A program made the translations under genes and the position numbers. Under the pieces are notes generated by a model, which saw nothing but the letters and a program-made list of their open reading frames with translations, was not told where the DNA came from and ran no database searches. DNA of 64,000 nucleotides from Eustoma russellianum (Eukaryota > Streptophyta > Magnoliopsida > Gentianales > Gentianaceae): assembly GCA_036186865.1 (NCBI GenBank), contig AP025042.1, forward strand, positions 13,945,503 through 14,009,502, read 5' to 3'. Below are positions 11,214-21,476 of this stretch, one piece after another (the first letter of the stretch is position 1; each line of letters begins with the position of its first letter).

Positions 11214-11526
11214 GATGGTATCCCGAAGTTGTAGTGACTGTTTGGTCGTTTAGTCAGAGAATTACGCTGATTATTTTATGGCATGGACATCGAATTACAG
11301 TTACTATTTGGTCTTTTGAACACTGAAATAAGATAACTTTTTGGTATTCTGTAGCAATAAGGAAGAAACGGGAAATGTGTAGTTTTTTAAATTTTTAGAG
11401 AAATCAAGAAAAATTCATTTCCGCATTGCATCTTAAAAGGACATAAAGGTTTTTGCAGTCAATTGTAACGGACAGCAATTTTTTTGTTTCTTTTGGGCCG
11501 GCCTGTAATTCTTCTTATTTCAAGTT

Positions 11527-11560
<34 letters not shown>

Positions 11561-12050
11561 AGAATAATGAGGAAATTGCTTTCGCTAGCATTTCGACAAA
11601 AAAAGAGCAGTTTGAATTTTATTACAAAAAAGGGGCAAACAAATTTAACAAATATTTACATATCTAACACGAAAATTGTCATTAATTTTGCTCACTCTGT
11701 ATTTCGCAACTTTCTTTCCATCTAATTCTTCATGACGAAGGCTTAGAATTTCATTGTTGCATAATCGAAATTTCTTAAGAAATTCGGTGAAAACTAGATA
11801 GACATCTGAATTAAGTAACATAGTACAAATAAATTACCAAAAAGAAATGACTTCAAATAAAGAACAACAACCACAAAAAAGACGAAAATGGCTAGTTCAA
11901 ATAAATACGAAATCAAGTGAAAAGCTGACACGGAAAATCGAAACATGTAACTTGGATTCCACTGTATAATGTAGTCTAACGAAACTGAAATAATTTTTCA
12001 TCCGTGTTATCGAGAGGATATGTAACTGATCTTAGACACACAAATTTATA
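11214..12050. other. Unassigned AT-rich stretch between elements A1 and D
   Basis: No gene or known repeat is recognised. It contains a long homopolymer junction near 11525-11558. It may be pre-insertion DNA shared with the unassigned stretch before 2062. Confidence 0.4.
11525..11558 (+). repeat. T-run followed by a 22-base poly-G tract
   Basis: About 11 T, one C, then 22 consecutive G (11537-11558). Long G runs are rare in plant DNA and can form G-quadruplexes. Sequencing or assembly error in the run length is possible. Confidence 0.85.
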
Positions 12051-12055
12051 GTTAT

Positions 12056-13051
12056 TGATGAGCCAAAAAATACCCTCCGTTAGTCGATAACAGCCAACGC
12101 TTAGCAAGAGTATAAAAGTGACTAAGTACCGCAGGTCGGCCTGAAGATTGACCAAGTTATATGCGGACGAATATTCCATCTCAGTTACAGAGGCCCTTCG
12201 CCACCTCGGCCACATGGTCAGCACCCTCAGGGAACTAACAGTTCACCTCGGCCATAGCGGCCTCACCTCGGCTTAATGGCCTTGCCTCGACCAAGGAACA
12301 TTTGTCTCGGCTCCAGAGCTTTGTTTCAGCCGAGGAATAGCTCGGCCAGAGAACTTCGGCCCAAGCATTTTATTACGAGGCCTCAGCATCTCTGCCCTTC
12401 AAAATGGCACCTCGGCCATAATAGCTCAGCATCTCGGACAACGAGAAGATGTCGGCTATATATCCAGCTTGGCCAAAGGAAACCAGCCCTCGGTTCCTAG
12501 CTAAGCCCTCAACAGTTCATCTCGGCCACGGGTCTTGGACTACTGACCTCGGCCAGATTACAACAGTCATAATCCTGTATGCTACGTGGCCTACATGCAA
12601 TCCTATCTCTCCCCAGATGTCGATCATACGGAGGGAAGTTGCCAGCACAGCAATCCCTAGCAGCTACGCGACTGCCATGCAAGCTGGCCACACGTCCTCA
12701 TCTCATCCCTTTCGGACACTCAGCTCCCAGCCATGCCAACTATAAAAGAGCTTCCTCAACAATAAGGAACTCCAAGTCTGGAAGAAGACACCCACTGGTT
12801 TCACCTCAGCTCGGCAAAAACACTCTGGCCGACCTCACACAGGTTCCACACAACCTTCTTTTCAGTATAAGCTATACGCTAAAATGCCCACAACTGACTT
12901 GAACGTCGGAGGGTTTTCCCGGGGCAGCGCCCTGGGACCCCTGACGCTTTCTTTCCTTTCTCAGGCTTCCTTGAGGGATTGTTGACGGAGGAGTAACGGT
13001 CTACCCCTAGATATTTCGACTTTTACATTGGTGATAAATCAGACATCATCA
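12056..13051 (+). repeat. 5' LTR of element D, rich in CTCGGCC motifs
   Basis: Starts TGATGAGCC and ends AGACATCATCA, pairing with 17649-18644. From about 12190 to 12560 the motif CTCGG or CTCGGCC recurs more than ten times on the plus strand with some inverted copies (AGCCGAGG near 12335). TATA box at 12741-12748. A block ACTGACTTGAACGTCGGAGG near 12892 is shared with element B. Several long ORFs in this LTR are not conserved and are treated as chance. Confidence 0.9.
12741..12748 (+). promoter_or_regulatory. TATA box in element D 5' LTR
   Basis: TATAAAAG, kept at 18334-18341 in the 3' LTR and at the equivalent place in element B. Probable promoter of the sense RNA. Confidence 0.65.
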
Positions 13052-13072
13052 AATTGGCGCTAGAAGGAGGGC
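13052..13072 (+). other. Primer binding site of element D
   Basis: AATTGGCGCTAGAAGGAGGG follows the 5' LTR directly and matches the element B site with one or two changes. The tRNA was not assigned. Confidence 0.7.
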
Positions 13073-13152
13073 CTGAACCTCCGGGTCCTTTTACTTACGA
13101 AATATCAATTCAAGGCATTTCCAATAAGAACCCAGATTCCTCTTAACTGTCC

Positions 13153-13908
13153 TTGGAAGCTATCGAGAGAAAGATGAGTAAAGAAGACAACCAAAGGTCT
13201 TCTCTGCAACCAACTGCACAGTGCTCCAAGGAGCCAAAGGAGTTCTCAACTCCTATTATTTTCTCATATGAAGAGCACATACGAACTATACGTTATGCGG
13301 CTCAAAATCCAGCAGCCTTCCAAGCTGTAATGGAGTTAAAAGGGAAAGCCTTAGCAGAAGATACCGGTGGCCCCTCCCCCAGCAACTCCCGCACACAGGA
13401 AGTGGAATATTCCCCATCTCGGCCGGAATATCATTCTGAATGTCAAACCGAGATGGTGGCTAAAGCAGGATATTCAGCACAAAGGTCCGATTACCAGGGC
13501 ATACAGAGCACCCTAATCTCATCTCTGCCATTTAGGCCTGGAGAGCATACCCAGGCCTCACGGTGAGAAAGAGCATCTGTCAAAGTTCAGTCAGGGGGCC
13601 AGGGTAGAGAAAGAAGTTCTTTGTTAGCTTCAAAGGCCCATATCCTTTCCTACGTGAGAAAGAAAGGGCTGGCCAGAGAACCTCAGCCCCTTGCCGGGCC
13701 ACTCCACAAGAGGAACTCACAACTCTACTGCCTCTATCACCATGATATTGGACATGATACAGAAGGTTGTAGGCAACTCGGTCAGGAGATTGTGCGCCTG
13801 ATTGAGTTGGGCCATCTGCAACAATTTTATGATCCGAGGTCAAACCTGCATAGCGGATCTGGCTTGGGCCATCCCCGAGGTGGAGACCAATCTAGGCAAC
13901 ATCCCTGA
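13153..13908 (+). pseudogene. Element D gag-like ORF with zinc knuckle, one in-frame stop
   Basis: One frame of about 252 codons from ATG at 13153, broken only by TGA at 13564-13566. Head motif YEEHIRTIRYAAQNPAAFQ; after the stop come LLASKAHILSYVRKK, EPQPLAGP and the knuckle LYCLYHHDIGHDTEGCRQL, then RLIELGHLQQFY. The knuckle has C-x2-H-x4-H-x4-C spacing as in Tat gag. As in element B the central gag domain is absent. The stop lies at a different place from that of element B, so the two stops arose independently; TGA here is one C-to-T change from CGA. Likely a shortened RNA-binding gag. Confidence 0.75.
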
Positions 13909-14124
13909 GACCAAGCGAGTTAGCCTGCTATGACAGTGAAGCCGGGTTCTAAATGACTAATTTCCTTGTACAGTGGAAAACCCCCGGATCGGCCTTGTAA
14001 AGAGTCTACGACATTCCATAAAGTTAAGTCACCATTCGGTGCATGAGACTCCTCGGCAATAAAAAGTTTGTGTTCATCCCACTCACAATGTTGTGGACAG
14101 TTCTGCGGAACTGAAGTTTCTTAC
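13909..14124. other. Spacer between gag relic and 45-bp repeats of element D
   Basis: About 215 bp without recognised coding. It has CTCGG-like motifs seen elsewhere in this element. Confidence 0.4.
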
Positions 14125-14400
14125 AAAAAGATCTCGGCAAGAACGAGGCAGAAGACCGCTAAAGGTGGAAAAAGACCTCGGCAGGAACGAGGCGAATGCC
14201 CGCTATAGGGTACAAAAAGACCTCGGCAGGAACGAGGCAGATGCCCGCTATAGGGTACAAAAAGACCTCGGCAGGAACGAGACAAATGCCCGTTATAGGG
14301 TACAAAAAGACCTCGGCAGGAACGAGGCAGAAGCCCGCTAAAGGGTGGAAAAAGACCTCGGCAAGACTGAGGCGAATGCCCGCTAAAGGGTCCCTCAAGA
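14125..14400. repeat. 45-bp tandem repeat of element D (about 6 units)
   Basis: GACCTCGGCAGGAACGAGGC recurs with starts at 14174, 14219, 14264, 14309 and 14354, and a diverged copy at 14130. The 45-bp period keeps frames open, giving a 15-residue unit RVQKDLGRNEADARY in one plus frame. It occupies the same place as the 63-bp minisatellite of element B but has an unrelated sequence. Confidence 0.9.
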
Positions 14401-14870
14401 CCTCGACCTGCCCGAGGCAACAACCTGCTAAAGGAGATTCGTATGACCTTGGCAGATCTGGAAAAGGTCGGGGGGCAGATACCTTTATATCCCACCTCGG
14501 TCAGCATACGTCGGATATGCTCAGAGAATATCCCTTTAAATGGGATCTCGACCAAGGCAACACAAGATTCTCTTATTTAGCTCAGCGTGACAAGGTAACT
14601 TTTATTTTGTCAATCTTTTATTAAAACTGAGCGGGCCTAATAAGACTGACATTCAATCTCGACAACAATAAACTTGAAAAGCACAGTTAGTCTGCGGACA
14701 TGGTTTCTTTTAGAGATTTGTTCAAGATTGGTAAGGCCGACATACGATTCTGGCAACAAAAATGTGAAGCTAAAAACACAAACGCCAAAATCTCGGAAAC
14801 AAACAAGAACTGCGAATTAAGAAGGTTAAAACCTTCATTAATGATAGAATACACTTATTACAATCAGAGT

Positions 14871-17211
14871 CTAGATTTGCTCTTCATCTTCTCGCAAGTC
14901 GGCTCCTTCAGTGAACTTCTGGAACTGAGCCTCGAACTCGGCCTCAGCATTGATGTTATAAAGCTCAAATAGCCGAGGATCCTCTTTATTTAGCTCGGCG
15001 CAGACGTCGGCGCAGACGTCGATGGCTTTTGTTTGACCCATCTGCAGAACTGGGCCTTGCAGCAGCACCATGTTTTCTTCAAAGAGTTCAGATTTTCTGA
15101 ACTCCGCCACTGCTTCAGCCTTAGCCGGTGCTAGCTGAGCTGCAAAATTCGATGCTTGCTGCTCCAGTTTTCCTTGTAGAGATGAAATCACAGCATCTTT
15201 CTGCCCCGACTCTGCCATTACTTGATTGTAACACGTCTCCAGGTCGGCATTTCTCTTTTCCAGTCCGGCAACTAAGGAGTTAGCTGCAGCCCATTTGACT
15301 TCAGCTTCTTCCCTCTGTCCTTGAAGCTTACTGATTTCCGTTTTCAAGGACATGATGTCTTGGGAAGCTGCTTCAGACTCTTGGGTTTTGGCCGCCAGCT
15401 GACATTGCAGTTCTTCACCTCGGCTGATGAGCTCAGACAGTTGTACCTTCAGCTGTATTCACCAAGTGTTAGTAAAACCTCAAATGGGTATAACAAGGCA
15501 AGTTAGTTCATACCATGGCAGAGTTGACATGAACAGAATTAACTAAGCTGCCCCAGGATGCAGACGAAAAACGTTGTTTGTCAATAGGCAGAGTTAAGCT
15601 GTTCATCTTCTTGGCAACCGCCGAATTCATCACAGTGTCAGTTTCATCAAATTCTCCCACCATCACAGTTTGCTCTTGAGCAGGTGGGATCTCGGCTTCG
15701 GGGATTGGAGCATCGTCCCTCTGCCTTTTCCCCAGAACAGAGCCCTCAATCAGCTGAGTCTGTCCGAGGTCAACTGGAGTTGGATTCTTTTGAGGGATCT
15801 CGGCCCTTGCCTCTGTTATAGTGATCCGAGTAAGATAAACCACCCAAGGGAACAATTCAACAGGTTAGAAAATGAAAAATACCTGGAGTAGTCGACTCAG
15901 AAGCAATTGTAATCGCTTGGTTCACCTCAGCCTCGGCAATGCCTTCAGCTGGGGGCAGACTTTGAGCGGCCTTGGCCCTTGCCTTGGCAGCTTGAGCTTT
16001 CTTACGGGATGCGGCCCTAGCAATCTTGGCTGCAAACTCTTTGCCTCCAGGAGCCATGGAACCTGTATAAAGAACACAAGATTAAATGGGGGCGGACAAA
16101 GAATGAAAAAGGGCACAAGAAGAACCAAGGCATACCCCGGACTATTGCCAAATTGTCTGGAGAAAGGGGTTTGTAATGGGGACCTGAGGCTAAGGAACTC
16201 AGGTCGGCCGCCTTCAGTACTGAGTCATCTACCTTATACTAGTCAATGACTGTTGGCAGAGAATATAACTTGGCTGCCTCATCGCAATATTATGAGCTCG
16301 GCTTCATGTTGTCGGCCTTACCCGACTTCCATATGTTTAGTCGAGGTAACCCTAACTTCTTGATATAGAAGAATCTTCCTTTCCAGTTCTTCTTAAAGGT
16401 GGGTATATGAACAACGAAATTAAAGTCTTCAGGAGAGACTCTTTTGGTAAAATAATACCAACTCTCAGAAGACCTACAGGAGATCAGACTCCTAAAGATT
16501 CTCTGATCAAAAGAGATCTCAGATGCTCTAAGGAATAAAAAAAAAGATGGAATAATTTTCAGACTATTAGGCTTGATTTGAGGAAGTCTAAGATCATACG
16601 AGTGAAGAATCGAAATAAAGAGACTGGGACGGGAAGATGGAACCCAGAATGGAAGTACTCCTCATAGATAGCCTCATATCCCGCAGGAGGGTCATAGGCT
16701 GTTTGATTGGGCAGAGGAAGAATAGGGTCAAATTGTTCAACGTCAATATCGTACATACCGCATATCAAAGAAACATCCACCTCGGATAGAGTACAGAATG
16801 ACTCTTGGACCTCGGCTGAAGGAGAGCCCCTATAAACTACTCCCACTGGCAGACTTGAAACCCTAGACCTAGGAGGGATTGCGGCAGTTCCCGGAGCAGG
16901 GATGATTTCTGCCTGCTCCGGCGAAACCTCAACTATGGCCCCAGCTCTGCTCAGCGGAGCACGGCCACTAGGGCCGGCAACATCACCAGCCTCACCTAAT
17001 GGCTGAGCTGGTAGACGGTTCTCAGAGACAACGTCCTTTCTGACGAGGAACTGAAAGTTCCCTCATTGCCAATGTAGGAAGCTCCCTCAGAGCGGTTTTG
17101 TGAATTAGAGGCGGAAGACATGGAAGCTAGAAGAAGACTTACAGGTAATTCACCGGAAGAGAAGGAAGAGAACCGCCGAGGTACAGAGAACGCCGGAGAG
17201 GAAGCTGACAC
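14871..17211 (-). pseudogene. Antisense four-exon gene in element D ('putative gypsy type transposon' family)
   Basis: Minus-strand gene inside element D. Exon 1 runs from an upstream ATG at 17211 or one at 17121 to 16136, exon 2 is 16062-15883, exon 3 is 15812-15514, exon 4 is 15452-14871. Introns of 73, 70 and 61 bp all have GT-AG ends (GTATG donors at exons 1 and 3) and joining keeps the frame. Exon 1 has a Ser-rich start, then VYRGSPSAEVQESFC, FHSGFHLPVPVSLFRFF and WKGRFFYIKKLGL, the pattern of the Pfam 'Putative gypsy type transposon' domain. Exon 2 is basic, Ala/Lys-rich (nuclear signal-like). Exon 4 is a long coiled coil (SLKTEISKLQGQREEAEVKW). Exon 1 has a frameshift near 17045 and three in-frame stops, so this copy is dead; exons 2-4 are intact. 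Function of the family is unknown. Confidence 0.75.
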
Positions 17212-17280
17212 CAGGGAAAAGCTAAAGCTAGGGTTGAATGAAATCAGGAAGGTAAAAGAAGGAAAATGAGGAGGAAAGGC

Positions 17281-17289
17281 CTATTTATA
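17281..17289 (-). promoter_or_regulatory. Antisense TATA box upstream of the element D antisense gene
   Basis: The minus strand reads CCTGCCTATAAATAGGCC, 70 bp upstream of the first ATG at 17211. Element B keeps the same box at 9263-9271. Spacing suits a plant core promoter driving the antisense gene. Confidence 0.7.
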
Positions 17290-17636
17290 GGCAGGATTCT
17301 CGGCTATCCCAAAGGTCGCCTTGAGAAGGCCGACCTCGATTCCCACGCCACATTTAAGGCTGGCTGACACCGAATCATGAACCGCCGGTCTAAAAAGCTG
17401 TACCTCGGGCTGCGCAGACAGTAATTATGCAGGACGAACCAATCCGAGATGGACACGTGCCAGGAAAGATCACTTGTCTGGTCAGTTCAGTCCATTCATT
17501 ACAGCCAGGAATTGACAAGGGCGCTTCGTACTCTGCATTCATGTGGAATGACTGGTTCAAAGGATGACACCTTGATAGGGGATGGTAGAAAATAACAGAT
17601 TAGCTTACCTTCTCAGGTCAGCTCGGCCAAACTAAT

Positions 17637-17648
17637 CTGGGGGGCAAA
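17637..17648 (+). other. Polypurine tract of element D
   Basis: CTGGGGGGCAAA directly precedes the 3' LTR at 17649. Confidence 0.8.
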
Positions 17649-18644
17649 TGATGAGCCAAAAAATACCCTCCGTTAGTCAATAACGTTCAACGCTTAGCAA
17701 GAGTATAAAAGTGACTAAGTACCGCAGGTCGGCCTGAAGATTGACCAAGTTATATGCGAACGAATATTCCATCTCGGTTACAGAGGCCCTTCGCCACCTC
17801 GGCCACATGGTCAGCACCCTCAGGGAACTAACAATTCACCTCGGCCATAGCGGCCTCACCTCGGCTTAATGGCCTTGCCTCGACCAAGGAACATTTGTCT
17901 CAGCTCCAGAGCTTTGTTTCAGCCGAGGAATAGCTCGGCCAGAGAACTTTGGCCCAAGCATTTTATTACGGGGCCTCGGCATCTCTGCCCTTTAAAATGG
18001 CACCTCGGCCATAATAGCTCAGCATCTCTGACAACGAGAAGATGTCGGCTATATATCCAGCTCGGCCAAAGGAAACCAGCCCTCGGTTCCTAGCTAAGCC
18101 CTCAACAGTTCATCTCGGCCACGGGTCTTGGACTACTGACCTTGGCCAGATTACAACAGTCATAATCCTGTATGCTACGTGGCCTACATGCAATCCTATC
18201 TCTCCCCAGATGTCGATCATACGGAGGGAAGTTGCCAACACAGCAATCCCTAGCAGCTACGCGACTGCCATGCAAGCTGGCCACACGTCCTCATCTCATC
18301 CCTTTGGGACACTCAGCTCCCAGCCATGCCAATTATAAAAGAGCTTCCTCAACAATAAGGAACTCCAAGTCTGATATAAGATACCTACTAGTTTCACCTC
18401 AGCTCGGCAAAAACACTCTGGCCGACCTCACACAGGTTCCACACAACCTTCTTTTCAGTATAAGCTATATGCTAAAATGCCCACAACTGACTTGAACGTC
18501 GGAGGGTTTTCCCGGGGCAGCACCCTGGGACCCCTGACGCTTTCTTTCCTTTCTCAGGCTTCCTTGAGGGATTGTTGATGGAGGAGTAACGGTCTACCCC
18601 TAGATATTTTGACTTTTACATTGGTGATAAATCAGACATCATTA
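17649..18644 (+). repeat. 3' LTR of element D
   Basis: Pairs with 12056-13051 at equal length. Its end reads ATCATTA where the 5' LTR has ATCATCA, so the terminal CA has mutated to TA. TATA box at 18334-18341. Confidence 0.9.
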
Positions 18645-18920
18645 ATTATTAAACAACAATTGCCTTAGAATAACTTTTCTTTGTTTTACTTTTGCATTGC
18701 AAATGCATTACGGTTACGCTGATAATTGTAATACGGTTATCGCTTATTTCTTATTTCCTTTAACAGCTATCCCTTGTATCCTTAATAAGGTTATCGATAA
18801 TATCTTTAACACAGTTATGGCTAATTCATTCCGTACCTACAATAACTTCTCCTTATAACTCTTTTCTAGGAAAAAGACACACATGCAACCTACGTAACTT
18901 TGTTACGCAGCTTAGAGACC
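18645..18920. other. Unassigned AT-rich stretch
   Basis: No gene or repeat boundary is recognised between element D and the LINE fragment. Confidence 0.4.
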
Positions 18921-18935
18921 TAAATTACTCTTAAG
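18921..18935. other. LINE target site duplication, left copy
   Basis: TAAATTACTCTTAAG, repeated perfectly at 19609-19623 after the A-rich LINE tail. Confidence 0.9.
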
Positions 18936-19608
18936 GAGACATTACGGGTGCTGGAAATCTAATGGAAACTTGGGTTCATAATGGTAAGTTACTGCCAGGC
19001 CAAGCATATCATTTCTTTAGGGACAAACGGGAAGAAGTCCCTGTTTCTCCATGGTATGGGATCCTAGTATTACTCCAAAACATGAATTTATTTTATGGTT
19101 GACGGCTAATAATAGGCTGAACACAAAGGACAATATGCCATTCATATGAGAGACTACATGTCTCTTTTGCAATACACAAGAGTCTGCAAGACAATTTTTC
19201 TTCCAGTGTGAGGTGACTAAAGGCATTTGGAATGCTGGATGGTTGAATATGCCTTCTTCTCTACATTGTTTGCCCAGGATCATGGCGTGGGGGCAGAGAT
19301 TCTTAAAAAAGAAAAACAATCGAAACAAGGCGTGCAAGATTAGTTTGGCTGCTGCGATAGATTTTGTCTGGCAATGCATGAACAAGGTGTTTTATGAAGG
19401 CAAGAATATTAATGCAGGGGATGTGATCCATAGATTAAAAACACATATATATAAGGTCTTAAATGCAAAAGTTGATTCAACATAGTTAGGATCTAGGAAC
19501 AAGTCACTCGGATCTTGCTTCTATTTTGGCATGTTGTTATTTTATACGGGTTGCATCTCCATTATGCTTTGAGCTTGGTTAATATAAGTCACATTTTAAC
19601 CAAAAAAA
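18936..19608 (+). mobile_element. 5'-truncated LINE insertion with zf-RVT domain
   Basis: A 673-bp fragment of the 3' end of a plant L1 element flanked by a perfect 15-bp duplication and ending in an A-rich tail (19601-19608). The plus strand encodes the zinc-binding region that follows reverse transcriptase: AYHFFRDKREEVP, then PKHEFILWLTANNRLNTKDN, CLFCNTQESARQFFFQC and KGIWNAGW. One in-frame stop occurs before ETTCLFC. Strong 5' truncation is the usual result of incomplete target-primed reverse transcription. Downstream of the coding part (about 19486-19600) lies a short 3' UTR. Confidence 0.92.
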
Positions 19609-19623
19609 TAAATTACTCTTAAG

Positions 19624-20001
19624 AATATCTACATGCCTTGAATTGCACTCCTTTTGTTAGAATATGTTAAGTTTTGATGATTTGTACAATTGACACTTAG
19701 AACACCACATAAGACGCCTAATGTGAAGTGTCTGAAAGTCAGTGCACTTTTGCACACATGATTGTAGCTATGAGAGACGAAAATGGCTACATGCATTTTA
19801 TGAAATATACACAAGACATAGAGATAAGGCAGCTAAATATAACTAAACGTCGTACATTCTACATTTTTGATGGAAGGTTAAGCTGATCCACCAGCAGCAA
19901 CTGTGTCATGTTCTGCTAATGAGTAATTTTCTATACAACTACATTGCCTAAATATTTCCTTGCTATCAAATTTAACAAATTTTCTCTTCTTTTTCCTCAA
20001 G
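19624..20001. other. Unassigned stretch, possible intron
   Basis: AT-rich with no recognised repeat. Its right end reads TTTCTCTTCTTTTTCCTCAAG, a pyrimidine tract and AG that would fit a splice acceptor for the exon-like segment that follows. Confidence 0.35.
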
Positions 20002-20076
20002 TACTGGTTCTGTACTGAAAGAACAAAGCTAGTCCAGCAGGCCAAGCCCGATGCACTCCCAAGTTTTGCTAGGTGA
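20002..20076 (+). pseudogene. Possible last exon of an unknown host gene
   Basis: Twenty-four codons and a stop follow a splice-acceptor-like sequence. The peptide is YWFCTERTKLVQQAKPDALP followed by SFAR, with balanced composition and GC content above that of its surroundings. No upstream exon is visible nearby; element D and the LINE lie immediately upstream. I do not recognise the family. It could be a host-gene relic or chance. Confidence 0.3.
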
Positions 20077-20709
20077 ACCTAGCATATCTAAATGAAAGCC
20101 TAGCTGCTGTAGACATGACCGACGAAGGCAGCTTTCCAGTCAGTGAAAGTCACTTAAATATTGTAATTCTCAATGCGATTACATACTTTTTCTCCTTTAT
20201 TTTATTCGGTATACAAGATAATACGCATATCACATACATCTGCCTGCCAAACTTTTGCATTTTTACATGATAACCATATTTATGGTGAATTGAACATGCC
20301 CTATTCGTGCACAAACATGTAACCGAGTTAAGCATACGGTGATTGCATGATGTCCAATAACCGTAATTACGAACCCATTAACCATAAATACAGAGTTCCT
20401 TCAGGCCACGCCATCCTTCTTTCTGTTATATCACCCTCCATCAAACAAATCTGCTTGTATTAATACACTGAATTCTAATGTTTCCATGATTTGACGAATG
20501 AAGGACATTTAAGGTGGACTGGTCACGAGAAAATTATGCTTAAACACATCCAAATTTCAACTGGAACATATCCAAACAGATCACTCAACTGCTCAGCCTA
20601 AAAATAGAGCTCCATATGATGCGAAATCATCCAGCAATAACATCATGATAGAACGTACACTTTTGAAGTCGAGGATACAATGATGGACACGCACATGACA
20701 TAATGAATG
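20077..20709. other. Unassigned stretch before copia element E
   Basis: AT-rich, no recognised coding or repeat. It could be the 3' UTR and flank of the preceding exon-like segment. Confidence 0.35.
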
Positions 20710-21476
20710 TGTTATAATAGTTTATAAAGGCAATTGAAAGAAGAATGGAGGTGAATTGGAGCTTAAGGAAACAAGAATAACTTGACGCACCACATTTATC
20801 GATCGATGTACACTTTGATCGATCAATGTAATTGACAGAAGTGAGATAGATTTATCTAAGTGGCCTGGGAATGAAGCTGAGTATTCTGTTGGATATAGAT
20901 CAATCACATCGATCGATCGGTGTCACATAGATCGATAACTTCGATCAATCGATGTAACCTGGGTGTAAAGTTGAAGCTCTCTGTCCAACATAGATCGATC
21001 ACATAGATCGATCGATGTAACTTCGATCGATACATAGATCGATCGAAATAGTTTAGATGAAAAGTTGGAGCTATCTTTGAGACATCGATCGATCAATGTG
21101 CTCGACAAATGTGACTTTTCATCTAAAGTTGTAACTCATGCGCAAGGGACATATCCAATCACCATGCTACGGCTAGAAACGTCTGAAATAAAGTTCAAGA
21201 GCCTATAAAAAAGATATTCCAACACATGTTAAGACATCTTGATCAGAAGTTTATTCTAGCAATCAAAGTTCTTCTTCCTACACACAAACACTCTCAATTT
21301 GAAAGTTCATTTAGTTTTTGTCCTTATTGCTGAGGTTTGAAACTAGTTGGTTGTTGTATCCTAGGAGAAAATTTATCTACAGCCCTACAACAACTAGTGG
21401 AGGCAAATATTCCTTACCGAAAGTGTAATACACGCCTCAAGCCATCACACTTACTCATTCTTCTCTTGTTATTGCA
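20710..21476 (+). repeat. 5' LTR of copia E with CGATCGATG array
   Basis: Matches 26205-26952. From about 20790 to 21110 it contains a cluster of overlapping CGATCGAT motifs, often written as ATCGATCGATGT or its inverse, spaced by phrases such as GTTGAAGCTCTCTGTCCAAC. The same array occurs in the LTRs of copia F. Confidence 0.75.

Larger units (their letters stand above)
12056..18644 (+). mobile_element. Element D: non-autonomous Tat-like gypsy element with antisense gene
   Basis: A 6589-bp element with paired 996-bp LTRs (12056-13051 and 17649-18644), a primer site, a gag-like ORF (13153-13908), a 45-bp tandem repeat (about 14125-14400), a spliced antisense gene (17211 down to 14871), an antisense TATA box and a polypurine tract. 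No pol domains are seen. Flanks GTTAT (12051-12055) and ATTAT (18645-18649) agree at 4 of 5 positions and are probably the target duplication. LTRs differ at roughly 30 places by eye (about 3%), again mainly transitions. Layout and motifs match element B, but the LTRs are clearly different, so these are two subfamilies. Confidence 0.88.

Noticed and set aside
12276..12902. ORFs inside the LTR of element D, repeated at 17869-18495
   Set aside because: They recur only because the LTR recurs; composition follows the CTCGGCC array and no domain is seen.
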